A stretch of 64,000 nt of DNA from Rhodococcus rhodnii (GCA_000720375.1 JOAA01000034.1:1-64000), one strand, 5' to 3'; counted from the stretch's first letter, positions 27,193-36,522 are shown. Notes: a model not told the origin generated them from the letters alone. Translations and numbers: made by a program.

Positions 27193-27214
27193 CCAGCTTA
27201 CCCCCTACCCGTAT
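27193..27214 (-). promoter_or_regulatory. Candidate CsoR operator upstream of the copper locus
   Basis: CCAGCTTACCCCCTACC followed by CGTAT (27193-27214) lies 46 bp before the start of the exported protein and ATPase genes. On the coding strand it reads ATAC-GGG-TA-GGGGG-TA, like known CsoR boxes. A near-identical copy lies upstream of csoR (from 23883). Confidence 0.6.
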
Positions 27215-27242
27215 GCCGAACCGACGTGGCCGTGGTGATGTT

Positions 27243-27261
27243 TATACCCCCTGGGGGTATA
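27243..27261. promoter_or_regulatory. Perfect C/G-tract palindrome, likely CsoR operator
   Basis: TATACCCCCTGGGGGTATA is a perfect palindrome (9-bp arms, one-base centre) of the form recognised by CsoR-family repressors. It lies 29 bp beyond the operator that serves the exported-protein promoter. It may serve a rightward transcript, for which no confident gene was found, or be a second site for the leftward promoter. Confidence 0.65.
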
Positions 27262-27575
27262 GAAGGGCAAGGGGTGTCCACGTGTGGAACCGGACGTGGG
27301 CGATGTCCCGAAGGCGTGCGGCCTGGACACAGCAGAGGGCGATGCCTCATTCCGGCGGCATGGTGGATGACGGCTGGGCGCCGTGGGGAGCGGTTCCAGG
27401 TTTTCGGCATCTGCCGCATGGGCTGGGCCCTGGCATGGCCAGGGCGGTCTCGCCGGTCGACCGCACCACAGCCTCTCGACACGCCCGGCGCGTCAGGCGA
27501 AGAATGATCAAATCAACTTGTGGCAGGCCGCCTGCGTGGGCCATCCGATGCCCCAAAGTGGCTCTCGGGGTGCGG
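27262..27575. other. Gap without a confident gene, downstream of a copper operator
   Basis: On the plus strand several frames are open, but none shows a clear family or ribosome site. The best is a short frame starting ATG 27342 (MPHSGGMVDDGWAPWG, rich in His, Met, Trp and Gly), open to 27587 and overlapping the convergent acyl-CoA oxidase end by 12 bp. GAGGG lies only two bases before its ATG. It may be a decayed or very small copper-induced gene. I cannot support it further. Confidence 0.25.
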
Positions 27576-29441
27576 CTAGCTCGGTGACGGGGCTGGCAGG
27601 TACTGCTCAGGGATCGCGAAGGCGTCGACCAGCGTGCGCGCATGCCACCGCAGCGACTTGCACAGCGCGTTGACCTCGGCGGTCACCCTCTTGGATCGTG
27701 CAGTGGTGATCCGGCCGTGTTCGAGGAACCAGCCGCGATCGGCCTCGATGGTCGCCAGCGCGTAAAGGTCGCAGACCTCCTCCAACAGGGCCTTGACCTC
27801 CTCATCCGCGCAGTTCTCGATGGCCGCGACGAAGGCGTCGAAGACCAGCCGGTCGATGTGCACGCGTCCGGCGAGCAGGACGTGGTCCTGCGCGTCGTTG
27901 AACACGTCGAACGGATCGGTGTCCGACGATGCCGCCGCGCGCAGGCGCCGGGCGAGGCCTTCGAGAACGTGCTGCTCACGGCCCTCGAACAGGCTGCGGT
28001 GCCAGTCGCGGGAGCGGACATCGTCGTCGAACTGCGATATGACCTGTCGCGCGGCGATTCGTTCGAGGACCGCGCCCATCAGCTGTTCGGCCACCAGGCG
28101 GGCGGTGGCCAACGGGCTCAGGTCGGCGAAGTTGTCGCGGTAGTCGGTCAACAGTCCTTTCGCGACCAGCTGCAGCAGAACGGTGTTATCGCCCTCGAAC
28201 GTGGTGAACACGTCCGTGTCCGCCTTCAGCGCGGGCAATCCGCTGTCGGCGAGATAACCCGCGCCGCCGCAGGCTTCCCGTGCCGTTTGGATCGTGCTCG
28301 TGGCATGCCAGGTCGCTACGGCTTTGATCCCGGCCGCTCGGGATTCCAGCCGCCGCTGGGCAATCGGGTCCGGTTCGGGCGCGCTTTGCACATCACCCAA
28401 CATGCCGACCAGTTCGTCCTGCGCGAAGTGCAGCGCATAGGTCTTGGCCAAGGGGATGAGCAGTTTACGTTGGTGGGCAAGGTAATCCAGCAACGGGATC
28501 TCGGTGTCCGAGTCCGGTTTGCGGAACTGGCTGCGGCTTTCCGCACGACGGACCGCGATCGTCAACGCCCGTTGCGAAGCGCTGTTCGCCGCACCCGCGA
28601 CGCTGATCCGCCCGCGCACCAACGTGCCGAGCATGGTGAAGAACCGGCGGCTGTCACTCTCGATCGGGCTCGTGTACATGCCCTCATCGGTGACGTCGCC
28701 GTACCGGTTGAGCAGGTCCTCTTTCGGAATACGGACGTGGTCGAACCACAGCCTGCCGTTGTCCACACCGTTCAGTCCGGCTTTCGGTCCGCAGTCCGCG
28801 ATGCGCACACCTGGCATCGGTTGACCCGCGGCGTCCCGGATGGGCACAAGGAACGCGTGCACACCGTACGACCGGTCCTCGACGATGAGCTGAGCGAACA
28901 CCACGGCCATCCGCCCATCGCGGGCGGCATTGCCGATGTAGTCCTTACGCGCGGCGTCGTCCGGAGTGTCCACAACGAATTCGCCGTTGTCGTAGCGCGC
29001 GGTGGTCCGCAGGTGCTGGACGTCCGAACCGTGCCCGGTCTCGGTCATCGCGAAGCAGCCGGGCAGGTCGAGGGACATGATGTCCGGCAGGTACTTCGCG
29101 TGGTGCCGTTCGGTGCCGAGCATCTGCACGGCCCCGCCGAACAGTCCCCACTGGACACCGGCTTTGACCATCAGCGACAGGTCGCCGTAACCGAGCATCT
29201 GGAACGACACGACCGAGCCGCCGATGTCGCCCTCGCCGCCGTACTGCTTGGCGAAGCCGAGCCGGGGATGCCTGGTCGCGGCCAGTTCCCTGAGCTGATC
29301 GAACACCAGGGCGCGGTGGGTGTCGACGTCCATCCCGATCGTGTCGGCCAACTTCGCGTCGGTCATGCGTTCCCGCAGCTCACGGCGCAATTCCCGGTAC
29401 CGGCCGTCGAGCACGTCGGTGACCCGCGCAGGTTCGATCAT
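27576..29441 (-). CDS. Acyl-CoA oxidase / acyl-CoA dehydrogenase family protein
   Basis: The 621-residue length fits acyl-CoA oxidases better than ordinary dehydrogenases (about 380). The FAD-binding middle region is present (CFAMTETGHGSDV, then GVHAFLVPIRD). The C-terminal catalytic Glu region is TTFEGDNTVLLQ, and an extra C-terminal helical domain follows. It would oxidise fatty acyl-CoA to the enoyl form, passing electrons to oxygen, in beta-oxidation. It is a monocistronic gene convergent with nothing certain and divergent from the DUF2277 gene. Confidence 0.9.
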   Translation of the reverse strand: MIEPARVTDVLDGRYRELRRELRERMTDAKLADTIGMDVDTHRALVFDQLRELAATRHPRLGFAKQYGGEGDIGGSVVSFQMLGYGDLSLMVKAGVQWGLFGGAVQMLGTERHHAKYLPDIMSLDLPGCFAMTETGHGSDVQHLRTTARYDNGEFVVDTPDDAARKDYIGNAARDGRMAVVFAQLIVEDRSYGVHAFLVPIRDAAGQPMPGVRIADCGPKAGLNGVDNGRLWFDHVRIPKEDLLNRYGDVTDEGMYTSPIESDSRRFFTMLGTLVRGRISVAGAANSASQRALTIAVRRAESRSQFRKPDSDTEIPLLDYLAHQRKLLIPLAKTYALHFAQDELVGMLGDVQSAPEPDPIAQRRLESRAAGIKAVATWHATSTIQTAREACGGAGYLADSGLPALKADTDVFTTFEGDNTVLLQLVAKGLLTDYRDNFADLSPLATARLVAEQLMGAVLERIAARQVISQFDDDVRSRDWHRSLFEGREQHVLEGLARRLRAAASSDTDPFDVFNDAQDHVLLAGRVHIDRLVFDAFVAAIENCADEEVKALLEEVCDLYALATIEADRGWFLEHGRITTARSKRVTAEVNALCKSLRWHARTLVDAFAIPEQYLPAPSPS

Positions 29442-29491
29442 GGTTCCTGTTTACCCGACCGTAGCCGCACTACACGTCATATCCTGGCGGC

Positions 29492-29770
29492 ATGTGCCGG
29501 AACATCACCACATTGCGTGGTCTGGAGCCCGCCGCGACGCCTGCGGAGATCGAAGCCGCCGCGCGTCAGTACGTGCGCAAGGTCAGCGGCGTCCAGTCGG
29601 TGTCGGACGCCACGCGCGAGGCGTTCGAAGCCGCCGTCGCCGAGGTCACCGCGACCACCACCCGCCTGTTGGAGGCGTTGCCCGCGCGACGCCAGCCGCC
29701 GACCACCGTGCCCCCGCTGCGGCGGCCAGAGGTCCAAGCGCGACTGGCTGCCAAGGGGAAGTCTTCGTAG
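29492..29770 (+). CDS. DUF2277 family protein
   Basis: The 92-residue protein opens with MCRNITTLRGLEPAATPAEI, the signature of DUF2277 proteins, small soluble proteins found widely in actinobacteria. The middle is helical (YVRKVSGVQ, AFEAAVAEVTATTTRLLEAL). The function of the family is unknown. It is divergent from the acyl-CoA oxidase, 50 bp away. Confidence 0.9.
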   Translation: MCRNITTLRGLEPAATPAEIEAAARQYVRKVSGVQSVSDATREAFEAAVAEVTATTTRLLEALPARRQPPTTVPPLRRPEVQARLAAKGKSS

Positions 29771-29897
29771 CGAGGTCGCCGGGGGAGCCTTCGCCACCCG
29801 GCGACCCCGTCGAGGAACCGCGACCCGGGCCATCGTCGCCGCGGTTCCGTCGTGCTCGGGCGTCCAGACCGCCACCACGCCTATCTGCGATCCGGGC

Positions 29898-30683
29898 TTA
29901 CTCAGCTCGCCACAGTGAGGGAGCCGATGGCGGCTCCCAACCTTGCTGCGCCGTATGGCTTTGCAGGCACACATAGCCAAGCCCGCTGTACGTCACGCGG
30001 GCGCCGGCGGTGTAGGCCGTACCTGCCGCCCACGTGCCGCTCCCTGGCGGCGGGGTTGTGGTCGGCGGGTTCTGGGGCACGTTGAGCACGAAGTCGAACG
30101 CGGCCTCACGTCCGCCGCCAACGTTGCGTACGGTCATCAGCAGCCGTGGGTCGAACAGCGCATCCGTGTTGTTGCGTGGCTCGCCCGGGAAGTACAGCTG
30201 CGTCGTGAGCACCGGACGGTTCGGTGCCTGCACCTTCACGTGAATATGCCTGGTACGGCCCGGGTACAGGCCGGGCACGATCGTGGTGAGCGAGAAGGCG
30301 CCTTGGGCGTCGGTGAACTGATGGCCGCGGAACCGGTAGCCGACGTTGTCGTAGGCGCCGTTGTTGTCGGCCTGCCAGAAGTCCAGCAGAACGTTGCTCA
30401 ACGGCAAGCACTTCAGCCCGAACACGTACCCCGTCACCTTGAGCGGCGTGCCGGCCGTGCCGGGCTGGACGAGGGAGCTGCGGCGGGGCGAATTCGGCTT
30501 GAAGTAAGGGCCTTCCATCTGTGGCGGGGTCGGGTCGTCGCCGTCGTCACAAGCAGGAGTGAGTGGTGGGGTGCCGGTATTGGTGCGGGCGAGTGCAGGG
30601 ACCGCGACGATGGCGGCGGGCACGGCGACGCCTGCGGCGAGCGCGGCCCGCAGCACCGTCTTCCGGCTGGGAAGGTTGTCCAT
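29898..30683 (-). CDS. Secreted intradiol ring-cleavage dioxygenase with C-terminal CBM5/12-type module
   Basis: The 261-residue protein has an N-terminal hydrophobic export signal (residues about 10-32) and an intradiol dioxygenase core (about 40-205). The core contains MEGPYFKP, the Tyr region (DNNGAYDNVGYRFRG) and the His pair RHIHVKVQ expected to bind Fe(III). After a Thr/Pro linker, residues about 215-261 match a carbohydrate-binding module of family 5/12 (TWAAGTAYTAGARVTY to GWEPPSAPSLW) that binds chitin or cellulose. The same architecture is known from a Streptomyces enzyme (SACTE_2871) acting on lignin-derived catechols. AAGGAG precedes the start. It is probably controlled by the adjacent AraC gene. 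Confidence 0.88.
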   Translation of the reverse strand: MDNLPSRKTVLRAALAAGVAVPAAIVAVPALARTNTGTPPLTPACDDGDDPTPPQMEGPYFKPNSPRRSSLVQPGTAGTPLKVTGYVFGLKCLPLSNVLLDFWQADNNGAYDNVGYRFRGHQFTDAQGAFSLTTIVPGLYPGRTRHIHVKVQAPNRPVLTTQLYFPGEPRNNTDALFDPRLLMTVRNVGGGREAAFDFVLNVPQNPPTTTPPPGSGTWAAGTAYTAGARVTYSGLGYVCLQSHTAQQGWEPPSAPSLWRAE

Positions 30684-30722
30684 GCCTGCTCCTTGTGGGC
30701 GCGTGGGACAGTGACAACGAAA

Positions 30723-31628
30723 CTAGGTAGCCGGTTGCTCGCTGACGATGGACTGGCTCGGCCAGTCATGGTGTTTTTCCCGGAAATCGCCGGGGCTGTC
30801 GCCGGTCTCCCGCCGGAAGAACCGGCAGAAATAGGCGGAGTCGGCGAACCCGATCCGGTGCGAGATCTGCCGGACGGTGAGATCGGTCCTGATCAGCAGC
30901 CGTTTCGCCTCACGGATGCGCGCCTCGCGGATGAGTTGCGACGGCGTACGGCCAACGGCGTTCTTGACGACATCGGTGAGATAACCAGGCGTGACCCCGA
31001 TCTGATCGGCGTACTCGCGCACGGTCCACAAGTCGGTCTGCGCGGTCAAAGCGGCGAACTTCTGCGCGACGGCATGCGTCCTGGCCGGGCTCGGCCCAGG
31101 AACCTCGGTGAGCCGCGCGGCCCTGGCGACGATGACGTGCAGCAGCGCGCGTAACACGGACTCGGTGCCGTCCTGGAACTCCTGGTGTAGCTCGGTGATG
31201 AGCCTCTGCATGCGGTCGTGGGATGCCTGGTCGAGACTGAGCCACGGCCGTTCACTCAAGCGCCTGAGCAACTCCCGGTCAGCCGGATGATCAACGAGGA
31301 AGTCGTCGGTGAAAAGGGTGACGAACCCGTCGAGGTTCTGTGCGTTCTCCCAGTGGTGCACCTGCCCGGGGACGATCACACAAAGATGTGGCGGTCGCAG
31401 CTCCCATCGGGCGAGGTCGACTACGTGTGTGCCGGTCCCGCGGGTGACGTACACGATCTCGTGAAAAGTGTGCCGGTGCGGGAAAGGAGCGCGCGAAAGT
31501 GGCCCGATGGAATCGAACGTCCCCATCGCGAACGGCATGGCGTCAGCGACTTCGAGCCGGTGGATCGGCGGCTCACCATTGCGTGGGGCGAGGCAGGGGG
31601 TTCCGGGTGGAACCGTCGTACCACGCAT
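30723..31628 (-). CDS. AraC family transcriptional regulator with cupin sensor domain
   Basis: From ATG 31628 the protein has about 301 residues; an in-frame ATG at 31682 would add 18 more but overlaps the next gene. The N-terminal half is an AraC_binding cupin (FPHRHTFHEIVYVTRGTGTH, CVIVPGQVHHWE). The C-terminal 100 residues hold two helix-turn-helices (TVREYADQIGVTPGYLTDVVK and TVRQISHRIGFADSAYFCRFFRRETG). It sits 40 bp upstream of the secreted dioxygenase on the same strand and may activate it in response to an aromatic or sugar. It is divergent from NACHT copy B across about 36 bp. Confidence 0.88.
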   Translation of the reverse strand: MRGTTVPPGTPCLAPRNGEPPIHRLEVADAMPFAMGTFDSIGPLSRAPFPHRHTFHEIVYVTRGTGTHVVDLARWELRPPHLCVIVPGQVHHWENAQNLDGFVTLFTDDFLVDHPADRELLRRLSERPWLSLDQASHDRMQRLITELHQEFQDGTESVLRALLHVIVARAARLTEVPGPSPARTHAVAQKFAALTAQTDLWTVREYADQIGVTPGYLTDVVKNAVGRTPSQLIREARIREAKRLLIRTDLTVRQISHRIGFADSAYFCRFFRRETGDSPGDFREKHHDWPSQSIVSEQPAT

Positions 31629-31664
31629 GTCAGTCCTCCCGTCATCGCGAGGTCCAGACCAATT

Positions 31665-34600
31665 ATGCGCAGCCGTGCCCACGGTTCAGGATCTTCCTCT
31701 GGAAAACGGACGCCTGGGGAGGTCGTCATCATCAGCGAAGCCGAGTTGCTCAAGCTGGCCAACAAAGTCGCGAGCACGGCCTTCACCGCGTGGCTGCGCC
31801 GGCATCAGGCCCGCAAGCAGCGAACTTCGACTCTCGCCGAACTGGCAGCGGAAGAACTCGGCAGCCTGGTGCAGCGCAAGAAGTTCGACAACCTGCTGGA
31901 CAACGTCGGCCTGCAGGTGTTCGAGCAACTGGAGTCTTTGCTGGCGACCAAGTTCCGCTCGTTGCCGGACAACGAGGTGCAAGCCGCGCTGTTGGGTGCC
32001 ACGGACGCACTGGCTGAGGTGGATCTGTCGGACGATCTGTTCCTTGCGGCTGACGCCGACCCCGAGGAGCTTGCCAGGCGGGTACGTCAGCAGTGCTCGT
32101 CACCGGTGGCACTGGCCACGGATGCTATCCCGCTGTACGAGACGGCCCTTGATCAAAGTTGCCGCCTTCTGGTTGGCGTAGTTCGCTGTCTGCCGTCCTT
32201 CCAACCCCGAGCACTGGCCGAAGTCCTTGGCAGGCTGACAACCACAGTCAGCGCAGCTCACCGAGTTGCTGGCCCGAGTTCCCAAGGTCAGCCTGCAAGC
32301 GCCGCGCGGCACCGACTTCGACGCCGAGTTCACCGCGGCGTACCTCCGGCACATCAGCTCCACATTGGACAAGATCACCTTGTTGGCGCTGGGCAGGCAC
32401 GAGCAGCCGAAACTGTCGCTGACCACGGCATATCTCAGCCTGAGCGTCTCGCGAAAACCAACCCGCCGCGCCGAGAAGGAGTTGTCCGCCTGGTCGGCCG
32501 GTCCGAGTGCGGTTCGAGCGGAGGTGGCCATCGGATCGGCTGACCGGCCCAGAGTGGTGGTGCTGGGGGAGGCCGGATCCGGCAAGAGCACGTTGCTCGA
32601 CTGGCTCGCGGTCACAGCCGCACGCTCGGAGTTCACCGATCAGTTGGCTGAGTGGAACGGGATCGTGCCGTTCGTGATCCGGCTCCGCAGCTTTCCGGCC
32701 GGATCGCTGCCGGCACCTGAGGACTTCATCCGGCACGTCTGGCCGATGAACGCCGCCCGTATGCCTGAGGGGTGGGTGCACAGGCATTTCGAAGAGGGTA
32801 CGGCGGTGGTCTTGATTGATGGTGTCGATGAGGTCGGTGCGGACCGCCGCCAGGAGGTCCACACGTGGATCGGCCAACTCGTCGCTCAGAACCCCGAGCT
32901 ACGGCTGGTCGTGACGTCGCGCCCAGCCGCGATTGGCGAGCGATGGTTGAACGATGAGGGATTCTCGGACGTCAACCTGCTGCCGATGAACGCCGACGAC
33001 ATCAGCCAATTCATCCGGCGGTGGCATGAGGCCGCCGAGCGCTCCTCGATCCTGCCGTGTGACCACAGCGAACTCCCTGCGGCTGAGCAGCGCTTGCACA
33101 ACCAGTTGGCGACCCGACCGTATCTTCGAACTCTCGCATCGACACCGTTGTTGTGCGCGATGCTGTGCGCGCTGAACCTTGATCACAGCACCGAGTTGCC
33201 GCACAGCCGGATGGAGCTATACCGGCGGGCGCTGACGATGCTGCTCGACATTCGAGACGCCAAGCGCAAGATCCCCGGGATCCTCGATCTTAGTCAGAAG
33301 GAGGCGCTGCTCGGTGACCTTGCCTGGCGCCTGACCGAAGGCGGCCTCGTGGAGATGACCGAGCAGGAGGCGCAGCACTACATCGAACTCAAGTTGCCCT
33401 CGATGCCCAACGTGGACAAGCGGGCAGATGAGATTCTGCAACACCTGCTTGTCCGTACTGGTGTGCTGCGGCGGCCGGAGCCTGGCACGGTCGACTTCGT
33501 GCACAGGACGTTTCTTGAGTATCTGGCTGCGAGTGAGGCAACTGAGCAGGCGCGCATACCTGCGCTCGTGGCGTCTGCTCATCTGGACACTTGGCGAGAG
33601 ACGATCGTGATGGCGTGCGGTCATGCGAAACGCAACCAAGTGGACGATCTGCTCGCCCGGATCCTGGATCGCGCTGATCGGGAGCCGGAGAACGCGAGAA
33701 AGCTGTGGCTGCTCGCGGCCGCGTGCCTGGAAACGGTCAACCAGATCAGTCCTGAGCTTCGGGAGCGAATCGATTCGCTGATCAGACAGCATCTGGTACC
33801 GCCGCGCTATCGCGAGGTAGCAGAGTTGCTTGCGCGGATGGGGCACCGCCTGCTGCGCTACCTTCCGTCTACTCTGGATGGTCTGACTGAAGAGGCTGCC
33901 GCGGCGACGGTTCAAGCTGCGGGGCAGACCAGGAACACGGAAGCGTTGCGCTATCTCTCGAACTACGCCCAAGACCCGCGCTCAGGTGTGCAGGACGAAC
34001 TCGTCCATGCGTGGCAGTACTTCGATCCGCGACGATATGCAGAAGAAGTGCTGGCAGACGCTCCACTGCACGCTGGTGTGGTTGTCCTCGGCTCGACGAA
34101 CTTGCTGCCGTACGTTGGGATCCTTCGCCATCTTCGCGGGCTCATTCTCTCACCAGGTGCGTGGGAAACAGTGGACAGTTTGGATCTGTTGGACGGCGTG
34201 CCGTGTTTGCATAGCGTGGGCCTTCGCTGTAGAGGTGACGTTGATGTGACTCCAGTTTCGCGGCACCCGGACGTTGAGTCCATCTTGCTGGTTGGGGCTC
34301 GCGAGTATCTCGGTGCCCGTTCCTTGGGAATTCTGCCCAAGCTGAGACGTCTTTCCCTTCTGGGGAACATGGCGTGGTCAGATCTCGAGTTCCTGCGTGG
34401 CCTACAAGGGTTGCGGCGCCTGTCGCTTGGTGCATTGCAAGAGATCAACGACTACTCTCCGCTGGATGACCTGACCCAACTGTCCACAGTGCGGTTGTCG
34501 CAGGTTGGAGACTTGCGTGAGGTCGCGGGCGGTCCATGGCCGCAAGTCAAGGACTTGAGTGTCGTTGACTACCTCGGTGACGATGTCGTTGCCGCGGTGG

Positions 34601-34893
34601 CTGCGAACTTCCCCCGTATTCAAACGCTGGCCCTGCGGGACCAACGCACCGTCGACCTCAGTGATCTTGGGCAGTTGCCGGTGGAAAAGCTGATCCTCGA
34701 TCACTGCCAGGCCGTGAATCTGTCGGGTATCACCGCGACATCAACCTTGCGGGAAATCTGGCTGACGGAGTGCTCGGATGTGGATCTTCGGCCGCTTGTC
34801 GGCGAGAAGCTCGAGCTTCACCTGAGCCGTAGATCGACTTATCAGGGGATCGATGAACTAGGGCCGGGTGTGGCCCTGGAGTGGATCGGTTGA
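31665..34893 (+). pseudogene. NACHT-LRR (NLR-like STAND) protein, copy B, frameshifted
   Basis: This is a paralogue of copy A (11196-14388), about 1075 residues if corrected. ATG 31665 is the likely start. The N-terminal helical domain (ISEAELLKLANKVAST to VLGRLTTTV) is in one frame. Near 32250 an extra base (ACA GTC A GCG CAG CTC) shifts to the frame carrying the rest: Walker A GEAGSGKST (near 300), Walker B VVLIDGVDEV (near 381), a helical region, and about nine leucine-rich-like repeats from about 840 to the end. Removing one base gives a gap-free 25-residue match to copy A across the join. The 875-residue second part could initiate at TTG 32266. The family links to anti-phage defence; here that is inferred. 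It may be inactive or a sequence error. Confidence 0.8.
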
Positions 34894-34964
34894 TGCGGGG
34901 ATTGACCTTTGCGGCTGGCAGGTGCTTACTGTCCGGATCGTGAAGTTCGGGTCAGGAGGTGCTC

Positions 34965-36479
34965 ATGGCCGGTATCGATCCTCGAACCCAGCAATCTGAG
35001 TTTCCGCTGGGGGTGAGCCGTCCGCCGCTGGAGGTTGCCGATCTTCCGCAGCCGGAGGAGGTCTTCAAGGTCAGCAAGCTCGGCCCGCTCCAGGTCATCC
35101 AGTTCGTCATCGGCCCCAGCCTGATCGCGCTGGGCATTTCGATCGGCAGTGGGGAGTGGTTGCTCGGGCCGCAGGCGGTCGGGTCGTTCGGTTTCATCGG
35201 CATCGGCTGGGTCATCACCGTCTCCGCCGTCCTGCAGACCTTGTACAACATCGAGATCGCCCGCTACGTCCTGGCCACCGGTGAGGTGCCGATCGTCGGG
35301 TTCGGGCGGGTCCCACCCGGGTGGAAGCTCTGGATTCCGGTCTCCCTCGTGGTGTTCTACTTCGCGTTCATCTTCGGCGGCTGGGCCGCCGGCGCCGGGC
35401 AGGGGCTGTTCGCGTTGTTCGCGGGGCGGGTGCACCGGCCCCACGAACTGGAGTACGTGCGGCTGCTGGGCATCGGGTTGCTGCTCGTCGTCTTCCTGAT
35501 CACCGCGCTCGCCCGGAAGGTCTCCCGGGCGCTCGAGCTGGCGAACTGGGTCATCGTCGGCACCCTCCTGCTCGTCCTGATCGTCGTCACCATCGCGATC
35601 GTTCCCGGCAATGTTTGGTGGGACGGTGTCGAAGGCCTGGTGACGCCAGCCGCGCCACCCGAAGGCATCACCGCCACTCAACTCGGGGCGCTCGCGGGAT
35701 TCACGGCTCTCGCGTCCGGCCTGAACTGGTACGCGATGAGCCACTATCGCGACAAGGGCTACGGCATGGGCCACCGTGTCGGGTACATCTCCGGGATGCG
35801 GGGCGAGCGCACGGAGATCAAGCCGGTTGGCGTGACTTTCCTTGACACGCCCGAGAACACCGCATTGTGGAAGCGGTGGTACCGGCTTCTGCGGGTGGAC
35901 ATGTGGGGTGTGTTCTTCGCCGGTGCGATGATCGGCATGCTGCTGCCGACCATCCTGATGTCCCACTTGGTGGCGACCTCCGGAGTGGCGCCGACTGCCG
36001 CGAATGTGCCGACGTACACAGCGGAACAGCTTGGCACGCAATACGGATCAGGCATGTTCTACCTGATGCTGCTCGTCGGTGTGCTGATCCTGTTCTCCAC
36101 ACAGCTGGGCATCTTCGAGGCGTTGGTCCGGAACTTCACCGACGCCGTGCACGCGACCAGTCCGAAGCTGCGTGCCCGCATCGAGGGTGACCCGCGGCGC
36201 TTCTACTACCCGTTCATGTTGCTGCTTCTCGTTGTCATCGCGCTCGCGATCCATCTCGCGCTGCCGGTGCAACTCGTGCAGATATCGGCCAACATGTCCA
36301 ACCTTGGCGCCCTGATGTTCCCGTTCGCGTTGATGTACCTCAACAGCAGGCTGCCGAAGGCCGCGCGGCCACGGGCCTGGCACTACGTCATATTGGTGCT
36401 GAACGTCCTGTTCTTCGGGTTCTTCTTCGTGAACTTCGTGTACGAGTTCCTCACCGGGACCGCGCTGGTGCGGTTCTGA
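34965..36479 (+). CDS. Nramp-superfamily metal transporter-like membrane protein
   Basis: ATG 34965 has AGGAGGT five bases upstream. The 504-residue protein has about eleven membrane helices. The first helix reads IGPSLIALGISIGSGEWLLGP, similar in layout to the first helix of Nramp transporters, but the metal-binding DPGN motif is absent. It belongs to a divergent branch whose substrate is not established; divalent metal or another solute is possible. A soluble N-terminal tail of about 45 residues precedes the first helix. It is monocistronic and ends at a strong terminator. Confidence 0.72.
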   Translation: MAGIDPRTQQSEFPLGVSRPPLEVADLPQPEEVFKVSKLGPLQVIQFVIGPSLIALGISIGSGEWLLGPQAVGSFGFIGIGWVITVSAVLQTLYNIEIARYVLATGEVPIVGFGRVPPGWKLWIPVSLVVFYFAFIFGGWAAGAGQGLFALFAGRVHRPHELEYVRLLGIGLLLVVFLITALARKVSRALELANWVIVGTLLLVLIVVTIAIVPGNVWWDGVEGLVTPAAPPEGITATQLGALAGFTALASGLNWYAMSHYRDKGYGMGHRVGYISGMRGERTEIKPVGVTFLDTPENTALWKRWYRLLRVDMWGVFFAGAMIGMLLPTILMSHLVATSGVAPTAANVPTYTAEQLGTQYGSGMFYLMLLVGVLILFSTQLGIFEALVRNFTDAVHATSPKLRARIEGDPRRFYYPFMLLLLVVIALAIHLALPVQLVQISANMSNLGALMFPFALMYLNSRLPKAARPRAWHYVILVLNVLFFGFFFVNFVYEFLTGTALVRF

Positions 36480-36489
36480 CGTACGGAAC

Positions 36490-36517
36490 TTCGGGGCGGC
36501 CGTCGGGCCGCCCCGAA
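36490..36517. terminator. Bidirectional terminator hairpin
   Basis: TTCGGGGCGGCC (36490-36501) and GGCCGCCCCGAA (36506-36517) form a perfect 12-bp stem with loop GTCG between the convergent Nramp-like and isomerase-like genes. Confidence 0.85.
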
Positions 36518-36522
36518 CCTCG

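Noticed and set aside
28759..28767. A DnaA box (TTGTCCACA) hinting at a replication origin
   Set aside because: It is a single perfect box inside the acyl-CoA oxidase gene, without a cluster or dnaA/dnaN genes nearby.
11740..32270. Programmed ribosomal frameshifting as the explanation of the two NACHT frame breaks
   Set aside because: Neither site has a slippery heptamer, a stop codon in the zero frame or a common sequence, and the two sites are at different places in the protein. Mutation or sequence error is simpler.
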